Positions 24,563 to 35,875 of a DNA stretch of 64,000 bases are shown piece after piece. The stretch covers positions 30,298,826 to 30,362,825 of the forward strand of contig OY726561.1 in assembly GCA_963383645.1 (NCBI GenBank), given 5' to 3'. This DNA comes from Muscardinus avellanarius (taxonomy: Eukaryota; Chordata; Mammalia; Rodentia; Gliridae). The notes under the pieces are model-generated. The model was not told where the DNA came from. It saw nothing but the letters and a program-made list of their open reading frames with translations, and searched no databases. Made by a program: the position numbers and the translations under genes. Position 1 is the first letter of the stretch, and the number at the start of each line of letters is the position of its first letter.

Positions 24563-25385
24563 TAACCTTTCTTTTTCTTTTGAAAGAATCTATAGTATTT
24601 GAATTAGAACTACCTTTCAGTCTGCTCCTGGATTCTATCCAAATGTTAACTTTGGAATATATTGACTGCAGTACACTCTAAAATAATAGTAGAAGTTTAA
24701 AATCTTTTCTGATATGGGCATATATGTACCTATTAGCCTTTTGATTTCTACCAACTACTTTAAAGGTCAAAGATGAACACAATGTTTTTTTGTTCAGCAT
24801 GTAAGACAAATAATGGCTTTTTTAATATAAAAACCGATATAATACTTTTTTTCTTTTTTTATTGGTGCATTATAGTCATATATCTTAATGGGGTACAAGA
24901 GTGAGGAACGGATAAAAATGATATAATTCTGATTTGACCTGATCTTGAACACAAAAGAAATTGCACTTAAATTGCCTTGTGAAGTGAATTATCTAACCTT
25001 TGATTATTCAGCCTATGAAATTAGTTCAAAGGTAAAAAATATTTTTAATATTTGTGACACATGAAGTATATTAAGCTGAAAAGAGAGCAAGTTAAAGAAC
25101 ACAGGAGAAAAGATTGAAGAACAAAAAGTGACATAAAACAGAATAAATGCTACATCTTGTAGTACAGAACTTGAAAGCCAGATGATAAATTTTCACAAAG
25201 ATGTAAATTTTTCCTTTTAATATTGCCATAGATACGATTTTCCTCCTGCATACAAAGGAAAACACATTTTTCTCCATTCATAATGAGATTGCATTAGAAA
25301 AACTTCTAAATATAGTTTCTGATATTTTATCAAAGAATACTAAATATTGAATGCTCTGCAAGAAAAGTACCTGGTGTAAGCCTTT
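24563..25385. other. AT-rich stretch with a 60-bp L1 3' stub
   Basis: Only the L1 terminus at 24845-24905 was recognised here. Confidence 0.45.
24845..24905 (-). mobile_element. LINE-1 3' terminal stub
   Basis: Complemented L1 end: 'ttttttattggtgcattatag' and 'atcttaatggggtacaag'. The insert is only about 60 bp long. Confidence 0.75.
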
Positions 25386-25390
25386 CAAGA

Positions 25391-25391
<1 letters not shown>

Positions 25392-25431
<40 letters not shown>

Positions 25432-25438
25432 ATTATTA
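25392..25438. repeat. (ATT)n microsatellite
   Basis: Trinucleotide array at the A-tail side of the complemented SINE that follows. Confidence 0.93.
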
Positions 25439-25618
25439 GTGGTACTGGGGTTTCTGGAAACCCTTCTACTGCTGGGCTACACTCCCAGACCTATTTTATA
25501 TTTTTTAATTTGGAAACAGTGTCTCTTAAGCCAGCGCGGCTGGCTCCGAACCAGTGTGATGCTCCTGTCTCCGCTTCCCAAGCGCGGGGATTACAAGCGT
25601 GCGCCACCACGCCCGGCG
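25438..25618 (-). repeat. SINE, young subfamily
   Basis: Complemented young-type copy, 'gtggtactggggtttctgg' to 'caccacgcccggc'. 'tcaagat' before the ATT array and after the element is a probable target duplication. Confidence 0.93.
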
Positions 25619-26441
25619 GTCAAGATGTTTTAAAAAATTTCAGTGGTGTATACTGGTTATACACAACAGTGAGATGCATTGTGATAGATTTGTACGTATG
25701 CATAACATGCTGTGTACATAGCCTCCAATACTGATAGAAATAGGGGATCTTAGAGAGAAACGGCAGTCTTACAGTTTGAATGCTGTGAGACAAAGTAGTC
25801 CTCAAAAATTGATCGCCTGAAACTCAAAACAAGAAAGCTGTACAAAAAGCACATTTGAAACTCTAAATGTGAAATCGGCAAGCCATTATAATAACCATTT
25901 TACTTAAGATTATTAGGATTAATTCAGAGTGCAGTTATTCAAACAATGCCATCGATTCTGATCAAATGCTTCCTAAAGGCCAAAGAAATCAGAGATAAAA
26001 AAAATCTTCTAATTTGGACATCCGTAATTTAAATAAACAAATAGTATCCCCTCTGCTTTACCATTTACCATGGCAATGTTTTGGGTTCTTTCATCAAAGT
26101 GAATATCTTCTTCATTACAAACACTCAAAGATACCAGAAAAAAAAAATCTCCAAATTGTCCCATAAGATCCTCAGTAACAAATAATGAAAATAATGGTAA
26201 TAAAAAGTATTTATAGGGAGCTAGCTGACTCCATCCCATGAACTTTCTAGTTCCATGCACGTCATCTTGTTCAAGCTTGCTCATTTTATCCCTTAATAGT
26301 CCTTTAATCATCCCTTCGATTAGGTGAAATCTAAAATTGTTACCATTTTTATCTTTATTGACTTCTAATTATTTTCCAAGACCAAATAAAGGCTACCTAG
26401 TTTCTGATTTTTTCTTTTTACTCTTAAAAGTAAAATTTGAG

Positions 26442-26652
26442 CCTGGCATGGTGGTACATGCTTGTAATCCCAGTACTTGAAATGCTGAGATGGGAGGATC
26501 ACAGGTTTGTGGCCAGCCTCAGCTATTGTGAAGCCCTCTTCAATAGATGAAGGTGAGATGCTATTTCAAATAAAAATAATAAAAAATGGGGCTGGGGTAT
26601 AGCTCAGAGGTAGAACTTCCCCAAGTTCCCCTGAGCATAATTCCCAGTACCA
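26442..26652 (+). repeat. SINE, B1-dID-like copy
   Basis: From 'agcctggcatggtggtacatgc' to 'attcccagtaccac'. 'aaaagtaaaattt' occurs at 26427 and 26655, a target duplication. Confidence 0.9.
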
Positions 26653-26729
26653 CAAAAGTAAAATTTGTTGTTCTTTAATGCATTCATTCATTTTAATAGC
26701 TTAAACATTTTTCATAATTGACTTTAGTA

Positions 26730-26865
26730 TTTACCCCACTAGACTGTGAATTCTAAAAAGAGGAACATATCATATGTTTACTTCCCTGATATTATGTATG
26801 GATGCACGCTGTGTGCTCAATAATATTTTCTATGAAAATAGCTGAAAAATATAAATGAAAGGCAA
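26730..26865 (+). repeat. L2 3' end fragment (probable)
   Basis: 'ccccactagactgtgaattct', 'gaggaacatatc' and 'cgctgtgtgctcaataatattttc' echo the L2 terminal text. Confidence 0.5.
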
Positions 26866-27002
26866 AATTAATATGATATTTATTATGTTTGTAAAGAGCA
26901 CTCACTTGTCTAGGGAAAAGTTTTAGGTTTTTTGTACTAACAAAAGGCTGCTTGTAATCAATCATTATGAAAAGCACAACATAAAAAATGGCTTTTTTCT
27001 TT

Positions 27003-27196
27003 CCCAGCATTGTTAATTGAACCTCATGCTTTCTACCTCTGAGCTACACCCCTAATCCTATTTTAGTTGTTAGTTTTTAAAAGGATATAAGTTGCCAAGG
27101 GTCTCACTAAATTGCTGAGGATGGTTCCAAACCTGCAATCTTCTGTTTCAGCCTCCCAAATATTGGGATTTCAAGCATGCACCAATGAGCCCACCT
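27003..27196 (-). repeat. SINE, diverged B1-dID-like copy
   Basis: Complemented: 'cagcattgttaattgaacc', 'ctacctctgagctacacccc', ending 'gcaccaatgagcccacc'. Confidence 0.83.
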
Positions 27197-27224
27197 AAAA
27201 GATAGCATTCTTAAGGTTAAAAAG

Positions 27225-27400
27225 TAGTGGTTTAGTGATTGATATGTTTGTGAATGTATATAATATACATGAGAAAGAGGGAGGAGGGAATGAGGTGAGA
27301 TTGGAGAAGGGCTAAATAAGTGATATGTAAATGTATTCCTTTACCATCTTGTACCCCATTAAGACATATGACTACAATGCACCAATAAAATAAAAAGAAA
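27225..27400 (+). mobile_element. LINE-1 3' end fragment
   Basis: Sense L1 3' UTR: 'tggtttagtgattgatatgtttgtgaatg', a G-rich segment, and terminal 'gactacaatgcaccaataaaat' with an A-rich tail. Confidence 0.87.
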
Positions 27401-27935
27401 AAAAGTCATAGCATGGATAAGAAGTTTGTGATAATATCTATAATAAAATTTGTTTTCTCATAAAGAATTATGATCTATTATCAAAATTTAAAAAAATAAA
27501 TGAAATACTGTTGTTAAAAGGTAGTGGTGTTCATTGAGTGCAATTTTATCAGAAAGTCATAGGAATCATAGTTGATCTTAGACTAGTGATCAGTGAGTCT
27601 TGAAAGAAAAATAAATTATAAAAACTTTTATAAATAAGATTAATATCAAGATAAATATAAGGACAGGAGGAGGAATATAATATGAGGAAAGATAAAAATA
27701 GAGCTGATTTTTTCCCAGAAAGAATGAATACAAATTTTGGGTATGATAAACTGACCCCAGCTTATCTAATTTTTCCATCTTGTTAGAGGTGAAAGGAGAG
27801 ATTGGACTAGTATTCTACCTAAGAGTTAATAGGTATTAAAGAAAAACCCTTTGAATAATCTAATATTTCAAAACAAAAACACAGCTGAAGAAAAAATTAC
27901 TGAAATATTATCAAACTTTAAAAGTAGAACAAATG

Positions 27936-28131
27936 AGCCGGGTGTGGTGGACACACTTGTAATCCCAATAGTTAGTAGACTGAAACAAGAAGATTGTGGT
28001 TTGCAGCCAGCCTCAGCTACTCAGTGAGGCCCTTTGCAAATTAGTGAGACCTTTTTTTCAAAATAAAGAATAAAAAATAGGGCTGGGGTTGTAGCTCAGA
28101 AGTAGAATGCCCCTAGGTTCCAGTCCAGGTA
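27936..28131 (+). repeat. SINE, B1-dID-like copy
   Basis: From 'gccgggtgtggtggacacac' to 'ttccagtccaggtatc'. 'aacaaatg' at 27928 and 28167 may be the target duplication. Confidence 0.88.
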
Positions 28132-28685
28132 TCAACAACAAAGAAAAGAAAAGAAATAAAGGATTGAACAAATGGCTGAGAGTAGATCTATCTCTCTACA
28201 ATTCAATAACTAAATCTTCAATGTAAGCTATTAATATGATTATTTTTCTGAGGTTTCTTTTAGGTCAAATATTCTATTCCTGCTACTAAAAGACTTCCTA
28301 GAAATGGAATGACCTTAATTACTTAGGGAACCTTGTAATGAATGGTAATTGGAAAACTGATCAAATTATAATATAAATCACATTCATTTCCCTTTAATTG
28401 GTTGCAATTCAGTTATCATCATCAAAAGAGATTACTATAAACATTCATAAATGATTTGCCAAAGAACTTGGAGGACAGTATTCTGTCACTAATCCATCCA
28501 TAATTAATCAATTTCTATGGACATTGAAATGTTTCTATGAACTAGAAATGCCCATTAAAGTACTTGGATCTTTTGATCCAGTACTTAATTCCATCAACCC
28601 AAATTGATAAATTCTTATTGACATTGATGACAAATTGTCCATAGCCTTTTTCACTAAGAGATGGTGAAAGAATCTCTGGTGCTAC

Positions 28686-28812
28686 TTTGATTTGGACAAC
28701 TCCTTTAAGTTTCTTCATTTCCCCCAAAATGGCAGACAGCACAAATGACTTTTCAGACCCAACCTGCCTTACAATAGTCATGAAAGCTCCTTCTGGAATC
28801 TTCATGTTCAAG
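28686..28812 (-). pseudogene. ABCC pseudogene exon: NBD1 Walker A
   Basis: 127-nt exon with a clean acceptor (CTTGTCCTGTAG) and a GT donor. It encodes IPEGAFMTIVRQVGSEKSF, then LSAILGEMKKLKGVVQIK, matching the PEGALVAVVGQVGxGKSSLLSALLGEM..G.V.IK block that opens NBD1 of MRP transporters. The Walker A GxGKS is GSEKS, so the invariant glycine before the lysine is glutamate. The end phase fits the start of the Q-loop exon. This exon itself has no stop. Confidence 0.92.
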
Positions 28813-29349
28813 CTACAGGACAAGAGAAGGAGGGGCATGGTCTAGAAACTTCTTGTTACAGTTGCTTTTAATATAGTCCTCTGGATAAGTCATTGTGCAC
28901 AGCACTGTAATTGTTACTTTTCACATATTTCTATGAACCCTTACCCTTCCAAAATGTAGATGACAAGTGAAAAATCAAGGGCTGCAGAGACAGAAAATAA
29001 ACATAAATAGGGATATTAAAGTCACTATATAGATGAAAGGTACAATGGGAGGTTAAAACATTAATTTCAATATATTAAACTTGTTAAACTCTAAGATATA
29101 AAATTTGTAATTGTAGAATCGCATACTGATTTTTAAAAATGTTTTGCAGATCAAGACTTAAATTTAGAACTGGAATCCCTGTCTCATCCCAGGACAATGA
29201 GGCATTAGTAAACCCAATGGGATGATCAAGAAAGAAAAACAAATGCAAAGATGCATTTTAGAATCAAGCCCTTTACTTTTAACCCAACAATTTAACAAAT
29301 TTTGTATTCAATGAATGAACACTGACCTCCTGTGTAGTTGGTTTCAGTA

Positions 29350-29350
<1 letters not shown>

Positions 29351-29390
<40 letters not shown>
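29351..29390. repeat. (TG)n microsatellite
   Basis: TG run abutting the complemented 3' end of the SINE that follows. Confidence 0.95.
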
Positions 29391-29392
<2 letters not shown>

Positions 29393-29585
29393 GTGGATGG
29401 AACCCAGGGGCTTTTCTACCTCCAGGCTATACTCCCAGACCTATTTTATACTTTATTTGGAAACAGGGTCTCACTAAGTTGCTGAGAGCCTCACTAAGTA
29501 GCTGAGGCTGGCTTTGAACCTGTGTGATTCTCCTGTCTTAACCTCCCAAGCGCTGGGATTACAAGCGTGCACCACCACGCCCAGC
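29389..29585 (-). repeat. SINE, B1-dID-like copy
   Basis: Complemented copy from 'ttactgtggatggaaccc' to 'caccaccacgcccagc'. The flank 'ttggtttc' at 29338 recurs as 'ctggtttcgatat' after it. Confidence 0.9.
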
Positions 29586-29814
29586 TGGTTTCGATATCTT
29601 GAGGAAGAATCTCTTCAGAGTTGGGAAAGTCTTCCAGACAACCCAATGATACTTTTGTTTACCAAAATAAACACACATAAATTATATCTGGGATTTAAAT
29701 ACTTAAACTAAAAAAGCTCTTATTGTGATATACATGCTGGTTAAATGTTCTTATGCAAGTTGAAAATGATTATAAATATAGCAAGTATAATTAGAATTGT
29801 TTTAATCCTATGTA

Positions 29815-29993
29815 ATGGTTTAGATTTAGAATGTCCCTCTAGCCCTCATAAAAACAAGGCAACAATTTCTGTATCCTAGCTTGGTTACTAAGGAGGAGTC
29901 CTTAGGCGTGTGGCCTGGGGAACTATATGAGGTGTCTTCTCTTTCTGTTCTGTCTTCTCTGTTCTTCCAACCTATGTGATATGAGGAGCAGAG

Positions 29994-30056
<63 letters not shown>

Positions 30057-30360
30057 ATATATATATATATATACATAGGAAGAAATGGAGAGATGTTGAC
30101 CAAAAGATAGATGTTGAACAAAAGATATCTATCTATCTATCTATCTGATTACATATATAGAGAGAAAGAGACTGAGAGATTTTATATATATTTATAATCT
30201 CTCTCTCTCCTTCCTGCAGCCAAGCTCTGAGTTCCACAGACCTGGCCTAACATGGACTGACCTCTGAAATCGTCAAAAACTGCGAGCAAATAAATCTTTC
30301 TTCCTCTAAGTTGTGTGATAAGTGTTGGCGATTACAGCAGTTAGAGTGTTGACTGAGGCA
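29815..30360 (+). repeat. MaLR-type LTR with internal TC expansion
   Basis: Begins 'taatggtttagatttagaatgtcc', has 'tggactgacctctgaaatcgtc' and the polyadenylation context 'gcaaataaatctttcttcctc', and ends 'ggcgattacagcagttagag', the layout of a MaLR LTR. The centre (29998-30220) has been replaced by TC, TA and TATC arrays. Confidence 0.65.
29998..30146. repeat. Compound (TC)n(TA)n..(TATC)n microsatellite
   Basis: TC to about 30052, TA to about 30072, then TATC at 30127-30146. All lie inside the LTR above. Confidence 0.95.
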
Positions 30361-30624
30361 TGTTTTAAACAAGTTCATCTGTAAAGAAAACAATTTCAGG
30401 GATCAGAGCTCAAAACCAATGTTATCAATGCAGAAAGACATGCAAAGCAGCAAGAAAATGTCTCCTTATTTTTCTATATAAAGCTATAATAGCTGTAATC
30501 AGTAATTATAGCAAGATTACTTTTGAAATTTATTAAAATATAATTGACAAAATCACACAAATTTAAGATGTATACCATGATTAATAACTCTATCCATTTT
30601 TAATTAATTTATTTACTTATTATG

Positions 30625-30812
30625 CTACTAGGAATGGACCCAGAGGCATTCTACTTTTAAGCTACAATCCCAAAATGATTTCATTTCTTATTTGAAAACA
30701 AGGTTTTACTAGGTTGCTGAGTCCTCATTAAATGAATGAGGCTGTCTTTGAAACTGTGATCCTCCTGTCACAGCCTCAAATATTAAGATTACAGGATGTG
30801 CCTCCATGTTTG
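30625..30812 (-). repeat. SINE, old diverged copy inside L1M
   Basis: Complemented dimer, 'tgctactaggaatggaccc' to 'gtgcctccatgtttggcc', splitting the L1M. Confidence 0.83.
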
Positions 30813-31163
30813 GCCTCTATGCAGTTTTATAGCTATTTTCCCCCTATGGAATGAGAATATTAACATCGACTTTCTTCTTCAAGTATACAATACATAGTCA
30901 ATCATAGTCTTCATGCCAAACATTAAATCTCTAGAACTTATTCATCTCATTAGTAAACAATTATCTTTTGGTCAAATCTCATTTCTTTCCTTCCTTCCAC
31001 TTCCAGACTTCTTGCCACCACCTTTCTACTCTCAGCTTCTATAACATTTTTTTAGATTCCATATTTAAAGAAGATTATACAGCATTTGTCATTTTGAATC
31101 TGACTTAGCATAATTTCACATTGTTGCAAAAAGCAGGATATACATTTTTAGGGATGAATAGTA

Positions 31164-31164
<1 letters not shown>

Positions 31165-31241
<77 letters not shown>

Positions 31242-31248
31242 TGTGTGT
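31165..31248. repeat. (TC)n(TG)n compound microsatellite
   Basis: TC to 31223 then TG to 31248. It sits where L1 consensus text reads 'gaatagtattccattgtgtgtatatacc'. Confidence 0.95.
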
Positions 31249-31660
31249 ATACACATTCTTACCACATTTTTTTAAATCCATGCATTTGCCAGTGGACACT
31301 TAGGTGGTTTCTAGATCATGTCTACTATATATAATATATATAATGCTATAAGCAACATGATGAGAGTGCAGACATCTTTTCAAGATAGTAACTCTATTTC
31401 CTTTGGCTACATATACACATATGTATGTACTCAAAGGAAGGATTGCTGGATCATATAGTAGTTTTTAATTTTTTGAGAAACTTCCATGCTGCTTTCCATA
31501 AAGGCTGTAATAATTTGCTTCCCCACCAAAAGTGTGCATGTATTCCCTTTTTTTTTTCATATCTGTGTCCGCCAGCACTTGTTATCTCTTGACATTCTGA
31601 TAATAGTCATTCTAACAGGTATAAAGTGATATATCATGATGAGTTAGGATAGATTAGAAT

Positions 31661-32995
31661 TATAAAGCAACTTCAAGATTGGTGAATCAATTCCTCCTAC
31701 AATAAACAAAATCATGGTTTTGACAATAATAGCATTCAACTCTAGTAAGATAGCTCTAAAATATTTAGCTATTGTTAGGATAAAGAAATTCACATTTTTT
31801 CAAACTGACATGAAATCTGTAGTATATTTTTATTTTATTGTTAAGACTTCTATTGTTAATAGATAAGATGTAATTGGGCTGTTATTTTCTTTATCATATC
31901 ACAACAAACAGATGGTGCTTTTTTCTTTTTCCTTTTAGACAATTGTTTTCTTAATTTATTAAGTGAAGGCAGCTGTAACATTTTGAGATACCAGACCTTT
32001 AGCTAGATTCTAATTTCAGATGCAAAACAAAACTGTCGCTCTAGGATTTGACATTTTCTTCAAGAGAGGTGAGCTGTGAAAACAGGTGTTAGAAGAAGCA
32101 CATCCATGGTACTTCTCTGCCCTCTGTTGGTTGTAAGAAAATAAGAAAAAGATACAGAAAAAAAATGCTTCATTGGTACTTACTATCTATTTAAGTTAGT
32201 TTTTATTCAAGCAATAAAATATAAGAAAGGCAAAGTTTTTAGACCAAAGATCTGATTCCAATAAGCAAGGACTCACTTTGTAAACCTAAACCTGAAAAGC
32301 TTTCAGTGAATTATGCCTAGAGAACACAAATGCAACATCTAAATAATTTAACTGAATAACTTTTAGCTCAGGGCAAAGGACTAAGGAACTGTCCTTTTAA
32401 ATTTTTATATAAAAAATTTCTGTGGTTTTTGCAGCCTTTTGTTCACTGGAAACAGGGTCTCGCTAAATAGCCTCTATGGAATGGAGATTAGAACTAAAAG
32501 CAGGCTGAACCTGATACTGCGCCTGTAGTTTGCGGGCAGCCTGATGATATCAGTGTACTTTTCTCCATTTATTCTGCTCATTCATTCAGTATTGATGAAA
32601 TCCTGTCAGACCCTGGGAAAACTCGCATATCTAAGTTCACACAAAACAGCTAATTACCAATTTTCAATTGAAAACAGAAAATGAACCCGGTGATGGCATA
32701 GTATCTAATTTTAACCTTCAAAAACCTAGGTAAAATAAACTAACACTTAACAATGAAAATAAAACAATACACTGAAATATTAACAAGTGTCTTCTATGAG
32801 AGAGAAGTATAAGTAAGAAAGACATACTATCTTCAATTTTATAGTGATTACTATTCATTAATTCAAAGAGATTAATTTTGAATTTAGTTTTAAATAATCA
32901 TAAAAAGGGAAATATGATTTTAAGAAGACCAACAAATGTACAAAAGCTTACATTCCAGTAGAAAAGTAATTCTTAATTTAAGGATATTCTGAATG
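31661..32995. other. Intron-equivalent sequence of the ABCC pseudogene
   Basis: No repeat was named here. The TMD1-NBD1 linker exon expected between 28.8 and 33.0 kb was not securely identified. Confidence 0.4.
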
Positions 32996-32998
32996 GAC

Positions 32999-33140
32999 CT
33001 GGACCGTAACAGAGATCATCGTTGTAAGTCAGAGGAATCCACAAAATATTGAACAAAGTCATAGAGATGGAAATTTTAGCGGTTGTTAAAATGTTTCCCT
33101 CATTCACTAAGAAACAGAATGCAAAGATGGCCAGAGACAC
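32999..33140 (-). pseudogene. ABCC pseudogene exon: last helices of TMD1
   Basis: 142-nt exon after a TTTATTTTAG acceptor. It reads VSLAIFAFCFLVNEGNILTT, then MTLFNILWIPL, and after a two-base deletion LTTMISVTVQ. This follows the ABCC pattern [38 protein letters not shown] in content and in ending at VQ. The related exon would be 144 nt, so the deletion creates a frameshift. The donor (GTCCAT) is poor. Confidence 0.85.
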
Positions 33141-33252
33141 CTAAAATAAATATATACTCTTTTTAAAAAGATCCAATTCTTATAACGTTATGAGTTAAAG
33201 TATTAAAAATTAGGGGAAGTGCTTTTTTTCTTTATTAAAACTTAGTTCTAAG

Positions 33253-33424
33253 CCAGGCATGGTGGTGCACACCTGTAATCCCAATTATTGGGAGACTGAG
33301 ACAGGAGAATCACAGGTTTGTGGCCAGCCTCAGCAATTTAGTGAGATCCTGTTTCAAAATAAAAATAAAATATGACTGAGGTGTAGCTTAGAGGTAGAAT
33401 GTCCCTGGGTTCAATTCCTAGTAA
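33253..33424 (+). repeat. SINE, B1-dID-like copy
   Basis: From 'gccaggcatggtggtgcacacc' to 'ggttcaattcctagtaac', passing directly into a CA array. Confidence 0.9.
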
Positions 33425-33425
33425 C

Positions 33426-33446
33426 ACACACACACACACGCACGCA

Positions 33447-33488
<42 letters not shown>
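33426..33488. repeat. (CA)n microsatellite with CG interruptions
   Basis: CA run at the SINE 3' end, with 'cgcacgcag' near its start. Confidence 0.95.
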
Positions 33489-33489
<1 letters not shown>

Positions 33490-33621
33490 CACGCCTGCAC
33501 ACATGCACATCCAATTTCTGAAGAATACTTGTACATACTGGAGAGCATGTAGTCTAGATCTTCCTTCAGACATGTAATATTCTTACTAGAATTACTATTC
33601 CCATTCAAAATGTATACTAAA

Positions 33622-33818
33622 GTGGGCATGGTGGCACATACCTGTAATCCCAGTACTTGGGAGGCTGGGACAGAAGAATTGCAGGTTCAAGGCTAGCCCA
33701 AGCAATTCGCCAAGACCCTCAGCAACTGAGAGTGATCCCATTTCTAAATAAAAAATAAAATAGAGATGCAAGTGTAGCTCAGTAGTAAAATACCTTTGAA
33801 TTCAACCTTCCTAACCAA
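33622..33818 (+). repeat. SINE, B1-dID-like copy
   Basis: From 'gtgggcatggtggcacatacc' to 'ttgaattcaaccttccta', with an (AGATAA)n tail. 'aaaatgtatacta' at 33607 and 33845 is a target duplication. Confidence 0.9.
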
Positions 33819-34454
33819 TAACATAAAATAAGATAAAATAAGATAAAATGTATACTATTTCATGTTTTCTTTAACATGGAGTTTTATATAAACAACTTTC
33901 TATTTCCCTGTGCATACATTGTGACTAATATATAATAATTACACTTTCCTTACACAAAACTGATGAAAATATGAATAAATTATAGCTGGAAAATTTTATA
34001 TTTTATCTTATAAAATTTATTTAAAAAGCTAGAGAAGTTCACTTATGAATAAAAATGTCTGCACTATCATGTACATGTTACTCACTTAAGCAAATGCTTC
34101 TTGAAAATTTTTACTAAAGTATTCTAAATGCACACATTGCTTTAATTTTCATAATATCTATATCTTTGTTTAAATTGTAAAAACCATTTAAATTATTAAC
34201 AAGGAAGACATATAGGGCTTCTCATGACTCCCATCACTGCCCGCAAATTTTACTTTATATGTTTTAATTTCTAGTAATTTGGAAGAAAATCTATAAATCA
34301 AAATTAAAATTTACATCAGGAAAGGTATACATTCACCACAAATGGAATTCAAGTTAATGTTAGCATAGAATTTACAGCGAGATATCTTGCTGAATTTTTA
34401 AATTTCAGTTTCTGATCTTGAATTTAAATGATCTAATTTTTGAGGAAGAATATT

Positions 34455-34575
34455 GAGTGTTATTAAAATATAATTCACATCCTATAAAATCACCCATTTA
34501 AAATCTAGAGGTCGATGGCTTTTAATTTATACAAAGATGCATATGTCATCACAGTTTTAGAACTGTTATAGAGCT
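34455..34575 (-). mobile_element. L1M 3' terminus fragment
   Basis: 'ttattaaaatataattcacatcc', 'aatcacccatttaaa' and 'tcatcacagttttagaac' are complemented text of an old L1 3' end. Confidence 0.65.
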
Positions 34576-34623
34576 CAATAATCTTATTTTTATAGGCAGT
34601 TTCCCTGCATAAATCTTGAGGAT
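34572..34623 (-). pseudogene. Tentative ABCC pseudogene exon fragment
   Basis: After a TTTACAG acceptor the strand reads ILKIYA and, one base out of frame, ETAYKNKIIEL. This resembles the ABCC segment VLKLYAWELAFKDKV that should fall between the 36.7-kb and 33.1-kb exons. The match stops where L1M 3' text begins, so the exon may have been cut by that insertion. It is short and could be chance. Confidence 0.4.
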
Positions 34624-34822
34624 CTGTAAAGGAGTAAGACAATAAATATTTGGCAATGAATACATAACAAAAATGCACACATACCAACAAAAACCACACA
34701 TTTGCATATGTACACACACACATACCTGCAAGGGTAAAATAGATCATATCTTCTAATGAAAGTAAAGGGATCTAATTTTTTTTTTTTGGTAATGGGTATT
34801 GAACTCGGGAATATTCCTCTGA

Positions 34823-34918
34823 GCTGGGGGGAGGGCACCAAGTACTGTGTGAATGTATGCCATTGTCAATATGACCCACATTATGATGTAAATATATAGT
34901 GCACTAATAAAAAATGTA
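34823..34918 (+). mobile_element. LINE-1 3' end, second 3'-UTR type
   Basis: 'gggagggcaccaagtactgtgtgaatgtatgcc', 'caatatgacccacattatgatg' and 'gcactaataaaaaatg'. The same terminus appears at 60.06 kb and, complemented, at 61.7 kb. Confidence 0.75.
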
Positions 34919-35875
34919 AACTACAGGAAACACAAAGCAAAAGTAAACAATTGAGATTACATCAAGCTAAAAAGTTTCTCCACAGCAAATGTTATCTTCA
35001 GCAGAATAAAGAAACAGCCTACAAAATGGGAGAAAAATTTTTGTAAACTCTACATCTCACAGCAAGTGCTGGTAAGGATAGGGAGAAAAGGGAACCCTTG
35101 TACACACTTAGGAATAGAAAATTGTACACTAATTGCAGAAAAATGGAGGTTTCTCAAAAAATTAAAAAATTGAAATGTCATATGGTCCAGAAATTCTATC
35201 ACTGAGTATCTACCCAGTAAAAATAAAATTAGCATGTCAAGGAGACAACTATTCTTACAATTTCAATGCAGATGGATCACAGTATACAAAACATCAAAAT
35301 AACCTCATTGTCCAGCTATGGATAAGGTATTTTATGAATAAAAAAAGTGATATATATATATATATATTATATATATATATATATATATTTAGCCATAAAA
35401 GAATGAAATACTATTATTTGTGAAAATAATGGAAGTAGTCAAAGTCATTATGTAAGATGAAATAAGTCAGGCAAAGAAAAACACACATAATCTCACTTCG
35501 GTGCAGAACCTAACAAATTAGAAGTTGAGAGAGGAATGATGGTTACCAGAAGACAAGAGTCAGGGAGAGAGAAGAATGGGGAAAGATTTACTGATAGCAC
35601 TATGTTACATATTGAGAGACAAGGAGTTCTGGTGTGCTATTGCAAAGCAGGGTGACTACAGATAACAAGAATGTACTTTATATTTTAAAAAAAACTAGTA
35701 GAAAAATGTTTGAATGTTTTTACCATAAAATAATGTTTGAGGGGATGTATATATTTTGCCTGATTTACCCATTCCACAGTGTATACATATATCAAAATAT
35801 CACATGGCATCCTATTAAATATGCATACTTTTATGTGTTTATACATCAGCTAAAATAAGCTTAATTTACACTTTT
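34919..35875 (+). mobile_element. Old LINE-1 (L1M type), ORF2 end and 3' UTR
   Basis: Sense text 'catcaagctaaaaagtttctcc', 'gaaacagcctacaaaatggg', 'gtatctacccagtaaaaat', 'gatgaaataagtcaggcaaag' and 'gatggttaccagaag'. An AT array at 35352-35391 interrupts it. Confidence 0.88.

Larger units (their letters stand above)
30535..31660 (-). mobile_element. Old LINE-1 (L1M type) 3' portion
   Basis: Complemented L1M text: 3' terminus 'ttaaaatataattgac', then 'cttgccaccacctttctactctcagcttct', 'gcagacatcttttcaagatag', 'aggattgctggatcatatag' and 'gttatctcttgacattctgataatag'. Interrupted by a SINE at 30625-30812 and a microsatellite at 31165-31248. Confidence 0.87.

Noticed and set aside
25351..25734. 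127-codon frame ending in 'GLQACATTPG' and similar frames elsewhere
   Set aside because: This is the translation of the complemented SINE. The same peptide recurs wherever that SINE lies in this frame.
26009..26311. 100-codon minus-strand frame within the ABCC pseudogene
   Set aside because: It lies in the intron between the Walker A and Q-loop exons and matches nothing in the family.
32296..32340. Possible missing ABCC linker exon (minus strand, acceptor TTCTCTAG then 'SLKAFQ')
   Set aside because: The resemblance is about six residues with an internal stop and frame problems, too weak to annotate.
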